From the NCBI GenBank assembly GCA_900544555.1, contig UQWD01000022.1:1-32829 (forward strand): a stretch of 32,829 nt of DNA. Direction: 5' to 3'. The position numbers and the translations under genes are program-made. The DNA comes from an uncultured Eubacteriales bacterium (lineage in GTDB: Bacteria; Bacillota; Clostridia; Christensenellales; CAG-138). Position 1 is the stretch's first letter, and every line of letters begins with the position of its first letter. The notes under the pieces were generated by a model. That model saw nothing but the letters and a program-made list of their open reading frames with translations. It searched no databases and was not told the DNA's origin. Shown here piece after piece: positions 23,905-31,268 of the stretch.

Positions 23905-25521
23905 ATGAGCAAAACACAACAGGCGGACGCAAGGCGTATCTACGACTTGTTCCATTCCTATTGCGGAGCGTACGCAGGCGAATGGGAACGGCTGGAGAAA
24001 TGCGAGCGGATGTACCGGGGGGATCACTGGTACGGCGTGCCGGAAGCCGACAAAAACGAACCGCGGCCCATGACGCCCGTTATTCAATCGACAATTGAAA
24101 GCGTGCGCGCGGATTTACTGGATCAACTGCCTGAAGCCGTTATTACCGCGGACGATCCCGAGTATGAGGAAGCGGCCGGGATACTCAGCTATATCGTCGC
24201 GGAAAACCACCAATCTCAGGGCTTTGAAACGGAATACGCCCGCATGACGAGGGACTTGCTTGTAGGCGGTTATATGGTACAGGAGGTGGGCTTTGACGCA
24301 ACACTCAACCGCGGGCTGGGCGCGGCCTTTATCCGCTGGGTCGATAACCGCAGCATATTGTTCGATCCATCCTGCGCCGATATTCAGGATTCAAGGGCGA
24401 TATTCAAAATTACGCCCCGGCACAGGGAATGGTTTGCCGCGAGATACCCGAAGGAGGAAAAGCGGATGGAGCGCGACTCGTTCATTACCAGGCCCGGCGG
24501 CGACGGCTTTATACGGGCAAACGATGAACACGACGTTATTCTTTTTATTGAATGCTGGCTCAGGGAGTATGACGAGGAATCACAGCGGTACAGCGTTCAT
24601 ATGCTCAAGCTGGCCGGGGGTGTAATTTTGGAGGACAGCCGCAGGGAAAGGCCGGATGGGTATTTCTCTCACGGCGAATACCCTTTTATCGTTACGCCGC
24701 TTTTTGCGCGTAAGGGTACTGCGCTGGGCTTGGGCATGGTGGATATGTTTGAAACGCAGCAGCGTTACGCGGATAAACTGGACCAGATTGTTCTGAAAAA
24801 CGCGCTCATGGCCTCAAGGAATAAACTGCTTGTAACAGGTGCTTCGGGATTTGACGCGGACGATCTGAGGGATTGGGCGAAGGAGGTGCACCGGGGCGAG
24901 AACCTCAACGGCATATCATGGTTTGCCACGGCTCCCCTGCCCGCCTATATCATCTCCTACATTCAGGATATACGCGAATCCATCAAGGAGGAGTCCGGCG
25001 CGAACGATTTTTCAAGGGGCGGAACCACAGGCGGCGTAACCGCCGCATCCGCCATCATCGCGCTTCAGGAAGCGTCCAGCAAGCGGACCAGGATGGCCGC
25101 ACGCATTGTCCACGGAGCGTTTAGGCAGGCCGTCAGGCAGGAAATTGAGGTTGAGCGTGATTTTTGCCAGTTCCAACGGAAGGTATTTATTCCTCGTTCG
25201 GGAGGCGCTTCCCCCGCCTTGTTCTCGCGTGAAACGCTCTATAAAGTGAGTGCGCTCGGCAACAGCGTGCCTTTGGAGTTCAAGGTAAGCGTTAAAATAC
25301 AGCGCGAAAGCCGATTCAGCGTTGCTGCGCATAATGAACTGATTATCCAGTTGGTACAATTGGGCATGCTCACGCCGGAGGCCGGGCTGGAGATGATGCG
25401 CTTTGACGGAAAGGCGCAGGCACAGTCCCTTATGCGAAGGGTAAAGCAGGATACCTTAAGCGCGCCGGGGGATACTATCACACTGAAAGGAGGTGGCGCT
25501 GATGAAGGAGTTACGCCATGA
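23905..25521 (+). CDS. Phage portal protein
   Basis: A 538-residue portal-type protein. The N-terminus (YMYRGDHWYG-like CERMYRGDHWYGVPEADKNEPRPMTPVI) and the central LLVGGYMVQEVGFD, WVDNRSILFDP, HGEYPFIVTPLF and LGMVDMFETQQRYADKLDQIVLKNAL are typical of P22-like portals. So is ASAIIALQEASSKRTRMAARI of the C-terminal stem and crown. Portals form a ring at one capsid vertex through which the terminase threads DNA. Length is full and no frame defect is visible. The ATG has AGGAGG 6 nt upstream. Its 3' end overlaps the following 48-codon gene by 20 nt, so those two are translationally linked. Confidence 0.88.
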   Translation: MSKTQQADARRIYDLFHSYCGAYAGEWERLEKCERMYRGDHWYGVPEADKNEPRPMTPVIQSTIESVRADLLDQLPEAVITADDPEYEEAAGILSYIVAENHQSQGFETEYARMTRDLLVGGYMVQEVGFDATLNRGLGAAFIRWVDNRSILFDPSCADIQDSRAIFKITPRHREWFAARYPKEEKRMERDSFITRPGGDGFIRANDEHDVILFIECWLREYDEESQRYSVHMLKLAGGVILEDSRRERPDGYFSHGEYPFIVTPLFARKGTALGLGMVDMFETQQRYADKLDQIVLKNALMASRNKLLVTGASGFDADDLRDWAKEVHRGENLNGISWFATAPLPAYIISYIQDIRESIKEESGANDFSRGGTTGGVTAASAIIALQEASSKRTRMAARIVHGAFRQAVRQEIEVERDFCQFQRKVFIPRSGGASPALFSRETLYKVSALGNSVPLEFKVSVKIQRESRFSVAAHNELIIQLVQLGMLTPEAGLEMMRFDGKAQAQSLMRRVKQDTLSAPGDTITLKGGGADEGVTP

Positions 25522-25648
25522 TATTAAGGAAATGGTGGATACGATGCCCGGTATGAACAAGACGGAAATCCCATCCGACGTTCTTGGAAGCTATACAGGC
25601 GTGGATCTGGATAATGACAGACCCGTACAGGACGCGGACGATTTGTAA
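25502..25648 (+). CDS. Small acidic protein overlapping the portal gene
   Basis: A 48-residue frame with an excellent AAAGGAGG site about 8 nt before its ATG, the site being inside the portal gene. The N-terminal half is a charged helix (MKELRHDIKEMVDTM). The C-terminal half is acidic and turn-rich (DVLGSYTGVDLDND, ending PVQDADDL). I do not recognise a named family. The motif has the look of a conserved small-protein tail rather than random frame. Position and coupling suggest a role with the portal/terminase pair, but that is inference. Confidence 0.65.
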   Translation: MKELRHDIKEMVDTMPGMNKTEIPSDVLGSYTGVDLDNDRPVQDADDL

Positions 25649-26100
25649 GAGCATTCATCCGTATCGCCTGTTCCGGTTAGAGGCGTATCCGTTTGGAGCC
25701 GATGAAACGCTTAGCGCATAGCGGTAAATATCGGGATGCGCTATTTAATTTAGCGCGCCGCGCCTATGTTTTATTTTAGGAGCGCTCCTCTACTATCCGT
25801 TTTGGCTGTATGCGCGAATCAGAAAACTTTATAGCCCGTTTTTTCCGTGCATATACAGCTTACCGTTATACTTCCGCCATTGCGTGCTTCAACAACTTAG
25901 CCGAAGCCTCAAGCGCTAATGCGAATTTGGCGCTTGAGGCGTAAAAAAGTGGATTTTTTCATGGATTCTCGGCGCGGGAGGCTCCCATATAGAAAATTTT
26001 TGCATCGCAAGGCTTTCTCCCCACGGGGCGCTGACCGATTAGAATGTGCATACGCTCCGTGTAAAATCGAATAATATGAAGTAGCCGCTATTTCAGAAAC
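25649..26100. other. Non-coding gap with an 11-bp hairpin and a short direct repeat
   Basis: About 450 nt after the packaging cassette with no credible gene. It holds a perfect 11-bp inverted repeat GCCTCAAGCGC/GCGCTTGAGGC (25906-25916 with 25930-25940). It also holds the first copy of a 17-nt repeat (26000-26016) whose second copy forms the hairpin at 26101-26131. Capsid, protease or tail gene remnants were looked for in all frames and not seen. Confidence 0.45.
26000..26016. repeat. 17-bp direct repeat, copy 1
   Basis: TTGCATCGCAAGGCTTT occurs here and again at 26111-26127, 111 nt away. In this copy the left arm (GAAAATTTTTGC) is a decayed version of the hairpin arm found in copy 2. Confidence 0.75.
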
Positions 26101-26131
26101 GCGAAAAGCCTTGCATCGCAAGGCTTTTCGC
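26101..26131. terminator. Bidirectional terminator-like 14-bp hairpin
   Basis: GCGAAAAGCCTTGC (26101-26114) and GCAAGGCTTTTCGC (26118-26131) pair perfectly around ATC. The AAAA/TTTT tracts inside the stem are usual in bidirectional terminators. It lies 82 nt past the end of the minus-strand lipoprotein gene and can serve as its terminator. It includes repeat copy 2. Confidence 0.65.
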
Positions 26132-26212
26132 TCGCCGCGCTTACCGCCATTAATGAATATAATATCTCAGATGAGCGCTTTGCATTATTCAACGGGTACA
26201 CGCGCCGCCTTT

Positions 26213-27466
26213 TTATCCGATAAGCAGCGCTTGTATCCGGTAGCCGCACGCGGCGTCTTGCGCTTCGGTCAATATTATCTCGGCGTTAGCCAACCGCTTC
26301 GCGGACGCATCCCCAGGCGCGCCGAACATCAGCGCGCATTTCACCGTCACATCGCCGTCCTCCCCCTTAACGGCGACTTGGCATTCCACCCCGTATAGAC
26401 CGGGGGGCGCGTATTCACCCAGGCTATACGTACCGTTTTCCAGGGAGATATTCCAGCCCAGGCTATCTAAACCGGGAAAATCCCCCTCGAAGTAGGATGT
26501 GTATAACCCTTCAAATGACGCGGAGTCCATCTCGGCCGTCCCCGCTTCCAACATCAGCGAACCCATGAACGCTGTTGCGACAAGCGGGGACGGCTGTTCG
26601 CTGAAGCTTTCATAATAAGGGGCTGCCGCGCAAGCGAGCCGGTTTAAAACCGGCAGCAGGCTTTCATACTGTACCGGCGACATTACACCGCCTACAAAAT
26701 CCGGGTAAAGCGATTCGCGCGAAACCTCGAACCACTTCTCCCCGTCCTCATCGGGCGCTATTTCACCGGCTGCGACGAATACCTGATACCCGCTTTGAGT
26801 AATGATAAATCCATTATGGAGATCGATGTGATAAATAATATCGTCTAGCGATATGTCGCCGTAATACCGGCTCCTGTCGCTGTCAATTACATTGAGGATC
26901 TGCTGCGCCACCAGCTGCTCGGGTTCGTACATGCCCTGCGCCGCAGATAGCGAGGTTTCTTCACCAGAGCCGTTTAATACAAGCGCAAATGCGCTTTTAT
27001 GCTCCGTATCGCCAAACCACGCGCTCTCTGAAAAAAGGATGTTGATATATTCACCGCATTTGGATACCTCGGACTTAAGCTCTGTTTTCGGCACAGGATC
27101 ACCCTCCGCGCGATCCGCGTAAGGGAGCCTGTCCGTCATCACCCGATCTTTGAGCTCACCGACGTAGAGGTTTACGGCCTCGTTCATTTTTGCGGCGTGC
27201 GGCGTATCCTTAAACACCGGTACGCTGTAAGAAAGCAGATAGTCCGCGCTTTTAGCCTCGCTACCTTCAGGATAATAGACGATCCTTTCCTCCATATCGT
27301 ATAGGCTTCCCACGCTGCCATCCGGCATGGATGGGGTGGGCTGCGGGCCTCCCGCAGACGGCGCATAGGGTGTGGCGTTGATAATATCATCCTTCAAAGG
27401 CGCGCAGGCGACGGACAGTATCGCCGCAAGCGCCAGTAAAAATACAATGGTACGTTTCATTTTCAA
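26213..27466 (-). CDS. Lipoprotein with DUF4163/DUF3298 (RsiV-like) domains
   Basis: A 417-residue exported lipoprotein. A signal peptide with basic start MKMKRT and hydrophobic core ends in the lipobox LSVAC, acylated at C21. A Pro/Ser-rich spacer follows. The region about 65-255 resembles the paired DUF4163 and DUF3298 domains found in RsiV anti-sigma factors and related envelope proteins (YSVPVFKDTPHAAKMNEAVN, VFVAAGEIAPDEDG). The remaining C-terminus is unassigned. RsiV-type domains bind lysozyme, but binding here is not established. It starts at ATG with GGGAGG 7 nt upstream. It lies in opposite orientation inside the phage packaging genes, which suggests rearrangement. Confidence 0.8.
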   Translation of the reverse strand: MKMKRTIVFLLALAAILSVACAPLKDDIINATPYAPSAGGPQPTPSMPDGSVGSLYDMEERIVYYPEGSEAKSADYLLSYSVPVFKDTPHAAKMNEAVNLYVGELKDRVMTDRLPYADRAEGDPVPKTELKSEVSKCGEYINILFSESAWFGDTEHKSAFALVLNGSGEETSLSAAQGMYEPEQLVAQQILNVIDSDRSRYYGDISLDDIIYHIDLHNGFIITQSGYQVFVAAGEIAPDEDGEKWFEVSRESLYPDFVGGVMSPVQYESLLPVLNRLACAAAPYYESFSEQPSPLVATAFMGSLMLEAGTAEMDSASFEGLYTSYFEGDFPGLDSLGWNISLENGTYSLGEYAPPGLYGVECQVAVKGEDGDVTVKCALMFGAPGDASAKRLANAEIILTEAQDAACGYRIQALLIG

Positions 27467-27489
27467 TCCTCCCGAGGAGCGTTAATTTC

Positions 27490-27505
27490 TTAATGGTAAC
27501 ATTAA
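27490..27505. promoter_or_regulatory. TTAATG-4-CATTAA dyad between divergent genes
   Basis: A perfect 6-4-6 inverted repeat lies in the 78-nt gap between the lipoprotein gene (leftward) and the small terminase-like gene (rightward). It could be an operator for either; no clear -35/-10 pair was found. Confidence 0.3.
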
Positions 27506-27544
27506 ACCCAATAAAACGACAATAAATTTTTAAGGAGAAAACAT

Positions 27545-27766
27545 ATGAAGAAGGAAAAACTTTTGAAGCTCATGCAAAAATCGGCTCTGGAGGCCATGGA
27601 ATGCCTCAGGGTAATGTTGGCCGACCCGGAACTCAAAGCTTCCGACCGGCTAGCTGTGGCTAAGCTTTTAGTGGAGTATGGGGTAACGGATAACGAGCGG
27701 GACGCGGGCGAATCGAACCGTATTACCGTAGTGATGGACGGTATACCTAAGGAGTACTTTAATTGA
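27545..27766 (+). CDS. Small phage-type protein, possible terminase small subunit
   Basis: A 73-residue, mostly helical protein. The stretch ALEAMECLRVMLADPELKASDRLAVAKLLVEYG matches the helical repeat seen in many small phage proteins placed beside terminases (x-x-L-x-x-I/V-M-x-D-P-x-x-x-x-x-D-R-I/L-x-A-A-K-x-L-L). The tail ends TVVMDGIPKEYFN. In phages, small terminase subunits recognise DNA and regulate the large subunit. Here the gene lies 1.9 kb after the 48-aa gene with a lipoprotein gene between, an unusual order. The ATG has AAGGAG 7 nt upstream. The call is by pattern only. Confidence 0.55.
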   Translation: MKKEKLLKLMQKSALEAMECLRVMLADPELKASDRLAVAKLLVEYGVTDNERDAGESNRITVVMDGIPKEYFN

Positions 27767-27798
27767 TTGAGCGTGCCGGCGCGTCGCAAAGCCATGCG

Positions 27799-27872
27799 AA
27801 AAACGCTTTAAACATCCAGCGTACGGCCCGTTCAGCCCCACGTTAAAAGCCGGATGCTCCTTAGCGTTTTTT
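27799..27872 (+). terminator. Terminator-like stem-loop after the small terminase-like gene
   Basis: AAAAACGCT (27799-27807) pairs with AGCGTTTTT (27863-27871), and CATCC (27813-27817) with GGATG (27852-27856). The stem ends in a T-run. The loop is large, so folding efficiency is uncertain. Confidence 0.4.
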
Positions 27873-28448
27873 AGGATACAGCCGTGAACTATGGTTGAGA
27901 TGTAAGTTCATGCGGATTAAGCCTCGCTCAGCCGCTAAACATGAGAATTTTTTATGAACCCATCCGCCCAACATAGTCATGTCTGTATAATTGTTCGGCT
28001 TTATTCAAATTCGCGCTTTAAATCAGCCATTTTACTATCGTTATGGCTTCAGGCTGCTTCCCTTATTCATTTGTTCTATGAAAGCAAATCGAACGGAATT
28101 CAGAGCCGCATTTTGTTTGTCGCCTTTAATCGTTGTCTTAGGCCAAATTGCTTTATATAACCTTCAAAGCAGTATAAATCGCTATCCCTCGATAGAATAT
28201 CTATCCGAGGCTTAGCCGCGAACGCAGCCTGTTAGCAAACATTCAGGCATTCAAAACCGTATAAATGCGGGCAAGAATACATCCTGACTGGTAAGCATTT
28301 ACTACGCTAAGCAAACCTAAAAGCATTTTGTAACTATAATCTTTAAATAAACGCGCGCCCGCACAGCATTTTTTATATTTTGCACGCTTCACCAACTCTA
28401 AAGTGTCACGACCAAAAAAACCGGGGGCATAAGGCGCGGTGACATGAG
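27873..28448. other. Non-coding AT-rich gap
   Basis: About 575 nt. Two overlapping plus-strand frames (27954-28160 and 27991-28215) and a minus-strand frame have no ribosome sites, odd composition and no family resemblance, so I do not call them. No mobile-element ends or RNA genes were recognised. Confidence 0.4.
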
Positions 28449-28492
28449 AAAACATAAAGCTGTGTGGATTTTTCCACACAGCTTTATGTTTT
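28449..28492. repeat. Perfect 20-bp inverted repeat (hairpin/terminator)
   Basis: Arms at 28449-28468 and 28473-28492 are exact reverse complements around a TTTT loop. The outer AAAA/TTTT ends make it terminator-like on either strand. It lies 46 nt past the stop of the minus-strand membrane protein gene, fitting its terminator. Pieces of the arm (ACATAAAGC / GCTTTATGT) recur again at about 28502-28513. Confidence 0.75.
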
Positions 28493-28538
28493 GTAGCATT
28501 TGGCTTTATGTTTATAAAGTGAACAAGGCAGCAATTCA

Positions 28539-28904
28539 TCAATGATTACTTTTATTTCTGAATAGTGTTACTGAAATAATCAAGAGCGCAAACATGCAAC
28601 CAGCAATTATAGCGATACTTATTTTCAACCTCTCTTCACCTGTTAAACAATATAACCCCAAAAGGAATGCCGCAGCACTGCATGCCAAATACATGATTCC
28701 CATGTAAACACAGGCTTTTTGATAATTTGGATGGCTTTTATCATTTTCGTTTGCTAAGCCAGTATCAAAACTACCCTTTAGCAGTTTGCTATGAGATAGT
28801 TTTCCTGAAAATGAAAGATAAGCAAGGACAAGTAATCCAATAGTTACTACACTCAAAAATATAAGCCAGCCTACAATAGAAGGCTCCACGTGTGTCACCA
28901 CCAA
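28539..28904 (-). CDS. Small integral membrane protein, unknown function
   Basis: About 121 residues with three hydrophobic segments (about 10-32, 66-86 and 92-113) separated by a polar loop with LSHSKLLKGSFDTGLANEND. No family is recognised. There is no ATG near the start. TTG at 28904 begins the longest frame. GTG at 28889, preceded by GGTGGTG at suitable distance, would give MEPSIVGWL and is an equally good choice. AT-rich relative to the window core. Two identical palindromes lie 50-120 nt upstream and may control it. Confidence 0.6.
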   Translation of the reverse strand: MVVTHVEPSIVGWLIFLSVVTIGLLVLAYLSFSGKLSHSKLLKGSFDTGLANENDKSHPNYQKACVYMGIMYLACSAAAFLLGLYCLTGEERLKISIAIIAGCMFALLIISVTLFRNKSNH

Positions 28905-28952
28905 TCTTTTAGCATAACCAGTTCGTTATATCTCCCTTTTGCTAACTACTGT

Positions 28953-29027
28953 TTGTGGCCACAATATAAAAAATGATCAGGGCTTGGGATACTCCCAACA
29001 AGTCATTTTAAGGATGTGTGGCCACAC
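28953..29027. promoter_or_regulatory. Pair of TGTGGCCACA palindromes
   Basis: The 10-bp palindrome TGTGGCCACA occurs at 28954-28963 (extended to TTGTGGCCACAA) and at 29017-29026 (extended to GTGTGGCCACAC), 63 bp apart centre to centre, which is about six helical turns. This is upstream of the leftward membrane protein gene. Paired sites in phase suggest a cooperative DNA-binding protein. Confidence 0.45.
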
Positions 29028-29039
29028 TTCCTATGCTTG
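29023..29039. repeat. 17-bp direct repeat flanking orphan gene, left copy
   Basis: CACACTTCCTATGCTTG is found here and identically at 29707-29723. Only the orphan gene at 29109-29606 lies between the copies. Confidence 0.75.
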
Positions 29040-29108
29040 TGGAACTAACAAACCGCAGTACTGATTTTGTGGATTTTCACGGCAGATGCCGCGGCGAGTA
29101 TCAGCTTG

Positions 29109-29606
29109 CTATAGTGATTCACTGATTGGCTCTGCTACTCCTACTCCGTGTTTTCTTACTTCGCTTGCATGAAAGGCTAACTCCCATAATAGGGTATGAG
29201 GAGTGATACTGATTATGGTTAATGGCTCTTCTCCGCTATAAACAACTTCTCTATCAGGATCATTTGTCGTAAATAAGGTTAGCTTATCTTTGACATTGGT
29301 TATGTCTATTGCATGAATATATCCGCTCGACTGACCTTTAAATATTTTATTTTCGTAAAATACTATATTGTGAACGATATTGACCATGTTTAATGGTTCC
29401 GTCAACATATCATTTGGCATGTTCCATTGACGATAGGACAGATTACATCTTGTTCGATATCCTTTAGGGAATAAATCTCCAATATCTATAATAAACAGAG
29501 ATGCTATGCCTATATGCGGCGTTAAAAACACTCTGCCCTTCAACTCATTTATTGGTTTGGATGATCCAAAGTACATTATGTCGGGCAAGTCATTTTGATT
29601 GATCAT
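29109..29606 (-). CDS. Hypothetical protein, orphan between direct repeats
   Basis: A 165-residue protein from ATG 29606, which has GGGAGG 7 nt upstream; the longer frame to 29633 lacks a site. It opens MINQNDLPDIMYFGSSKPINELKG and continues VFLTPHIGIASLFIID. The second half has SSGYIHAIDIT and REVVYSGEEPLTIISITPHTL. The order Y-x-G-S, L-T-P, then G-Y-x-H-A and an E-x-x-Y-S-G-E-E-P segment recalls ADP-ribosyltransferase-like folds of toxin or antiphage systems. This is only a visual similarity and no catalytic set is proven. AT-rich and flanked by 17-bp repeats, so probably acquired. No antitoxin partner is seen. Confidence 0.6.
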   Translation of the reverse strand: MINQNDLPDIMYFGSSKPINELKGRVFLTPHIGIASLFIIDIGDLFPKGYRTRCNLSYRQWNMPNDMLTEPLNMVNIVHNIVFYENKIFKGQSSGYIHAIDITNVKDKLTLFTTNDPDREVVYSGEEPLTIISITPHTLLWELAFHASEVRKHGVGVAEPISESL

Positions 29607-29706
29607 GATTATACCTCCCGTGTACATATGCATTATTCTACAACATTAAGTATAGCACAGAAAATGACTGCGGAAAACATATTTATTGGTCCTATCTTGA
29701 CGCCAA

Positions 29707-29723
29707 CACACTTCCTATGCTTG
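29707..29723. repeat. 17-bp direct repeat flanking orphan gene, right copy
   Basis: Identical to 29023-29039, 684 bp away. Neighbouring bases on both sides differ, so the shared block is exactly this short. Confidence 0.75.
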
Positions 29724-29749
29724 CTATTCCTTTTCCCATTATAACAACT

Positions 29750-29790
29750 GCCGATACAGCGTACAATCGCTGTATCGGCATTTGTTTTCT
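29750..29790 (+). terminator. Strong hairpin with T-rich tail on the plus strand
   Basis: A perfect 12-bp GCCGATACAGCG/CGCTGTATCGGC stem (29750-29761 with 29768-29779) is followed by ATTTGTTTTCT on the plus strand. No rightward gene precedes it. It may act for the leftward CorC-type gene ending at 29824 despite a poor tail in that direction, or be left from a lost gene. Confidence 0.55.
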
Positions 29791-29823
29791 TATCTCACCG
29801 CGCCCTAACGCCCCCGGTATTTT

Positions 29824-31206
29824 TTAATCTTGCGCATGTACGTCTTTAACGGTGTCCGCCTCCGCTTCAGATGGATTACCCGCGCACTTTTCCTCTATCG
29901 ATACAAGCGCCCATTCGATTCGGTGATCCTTTACCTCCTGCACCTGAATCAGCAGGCCGTGCGCGCATATTTCAGGAGAGCTGCCATCTTCGGGTATAGC
30001 TGACAGGTGATTGATAATCAGCCCGCCAAGCGTATCAAACTCCTCGCTTTCGGGCAAAGGCACCCCTAATTCCTCCGAGATCTGCTCCAGCTCAGCGAAC
30101 CCCGCTATCCGCCAAAGATTATCGCCCAGCTTTTTGATTTCATGCTCGTCCTGCGGGTCGGATTCATCATAGATGTTTCCAACGATTTCCTCAAGCAGAT
30201 CCTCAAGCGTTACCAGCCCGCTTGTTCCGCCGTACTCGTCAACGACAATCGCCATATGGTTTTTGGCGCTCTGCATGTTCCTGAAAAGAACATCCGTACG
30301 CACGGACTCAGGCACCAGATAGGGCGCGCGCAGAATATCTCGCATCGGCTTCGGCTCCGTCGATTGCAGGTTTAAGAGGTATTCGCGCGTTATGAGCACG
30401 CCGAGTATATCGTCCGCGTCCTCGCCGCAGACGGGGAAACGCGAAAAACCGCTCTGGCGAATTACGTCCAGTATATCCTCCTTCGTATCATCCTCCCAAA
30501 TAAACTGGATGTCCGTACGGTGTACCATAACGTCCTCCGCACACATGTTGTTGAACTCGAATATATTCTCTATCATCTCTTTTTCGCTTGATTCAATGGC
30601 CCCGCGTTCCTCGCCCATATCGACCATATAGCGTATCTCCTCCTCCGAAACCGCTTCTTCCTTTCGGCGGGGATCGATCCTAAACAGCCTCAGCACGCCG
30701 TTTGTTGAAACGGAGAGCAGCCATATGATGGGCTTGACCAATATGGCGATAACGCGGATAACCCCGCAAGACATGCGAGCGACCGCCTCCGGCTTTTGCA
30801 TAGCAATGCGCTTGGGTACAAGCTCGCCGAGCACAAGCGTAAAATAAGAGAGGATAAGCGTTATCACGATTACCGAGAGCGTATGTATCGTATTTTCCGA
30901 TAAGCCCGAAAAAACGTTTCCCCTTACCGCCCATTCCGTAATGCGCCCGGCGAAATTATCCGCGGCGAATGCGGAGCCGAGAAAGCCGGCGAGCGTAATG
31001 CCGATTTGGATGGTCGAGAGGAAGGAAGTTGGCGTTTGAACGATTTTGAGCATCCGCGCGGCTTTTTTATCGCCGGCGTCCGCTTTCATACGTATACGGT
31101 TTTCATTAAGGGAAAGGACCGCTATTTCCGTTGCGGCAAAAAAGGCGTTAAGCAAAATGAGAGCGAATTGTAGCAGCAATTGTCGCCCCAATGGGTCCGA
31201 AGACAA
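29824..31206 (-). CDS. CNNM/CBS-domain transporter (HlyC/CorC family hemolysin-like)
   Basis: A 460-residue membrane protein. A DUF21/CNNM membrane domain spans about 5-190 (NAFFAATEIAVLSLNENRI, LGELVPKRIAMQKPE). A CBS pair follows (EDVMVHRTDIQFIWED, FSRFPVCGED, then MAIVVDEYGGTSGLVTLEDLLEEIVGNIYDE) and a C-terminal CorC_HlyC domain (about 360-440, FDTLGGLIINHL). Family members move Mg2+/Na+ or Co2+ across the membrane. I choose TTG at 31206 because AAAGGGGG lies about 7 nt upstream. The ATG at 31239 directly abuts the -10 box and so would lie ahead of the transcription start. Confidence 0.9.
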   Translation of the reverse strand: MSSDPLGRQLLLQFALILLNAFFAATEIAVLSLNENRIRMKADAGDKKAARMLKIVQTPTSFLSTIQIGITLAGFLGSAFAADNFAGRITEWAVRGNVFSGLSENTIHTLSVIVITLILSYFTLVLGELVPKRIAMQKPEAVARMSCGVIRVIAILVKPIIWLLSVSTNGVLRLFRIDPRRKEEAVSEEEIRYMVDMGEERGAIESSEKEMIENIFEFNNMCAEDVMVHRTDIQFIWEDDTKEDILDVIRQSGFSRFPVCGEDADDILGVLITREYLLNLQSTEPKPMRDILRAPYLVPESVRTDVLFRNMQSAKNHMAIVVDEYGGTSGLVTLEDLLEEIVGNIYDESDPQDEHEIKKLGDNLWRIAGFAELEQISEELGVPLPESEEFDTLGGLIINHLSAIPEDGSSPEICAHGLLIQVQEVKDHRIEWALVSIEEKCAGNPSEAEADTVKDVHAQD

Positions 31207-31239
31207 AAAGATACCCCCTTTATTATGTATAATGAGCAT

Positions 31240-31268
31240 ATGATAACATATGTTCCCAGGTTTTGCAA
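31240..31268 (-). promoter_or_regulatory. Promoter of the CNNM/CBS transporter gene
   Basis: Minus-strand TTGCAA (31263-31268), 17-nt spacer, TATCAT (31240-31245). The box ends immediately before the ATG at 31239, which fixes the true start downstream at TTG 31206. Confidence 0.75.

Noticed and set aside
25649..26100. CRISPR-like or capsid-gene remnants after the portal
   Set aside because: Only two copies of one short repeat, no regular spacing, and no capsid-like frame on either strand.
25909..26121. 70-codon minus-strand frame
   Set aside because: It reads through both halves of the hairpins and repeat; the coding appearance comes from the palindromes.
27954..28215. Two overlapping plus-strand frames after the TerS-like gene
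   Set aside because: No ribosome sites, overlapping each other, no recognisable motif.
31237..31239. ATG start for the CNNM/CBS transporter
   Set aside because: It directly follows the -10 box of a good promoter and has no ribosome site; TTG at 31206 has both in place.
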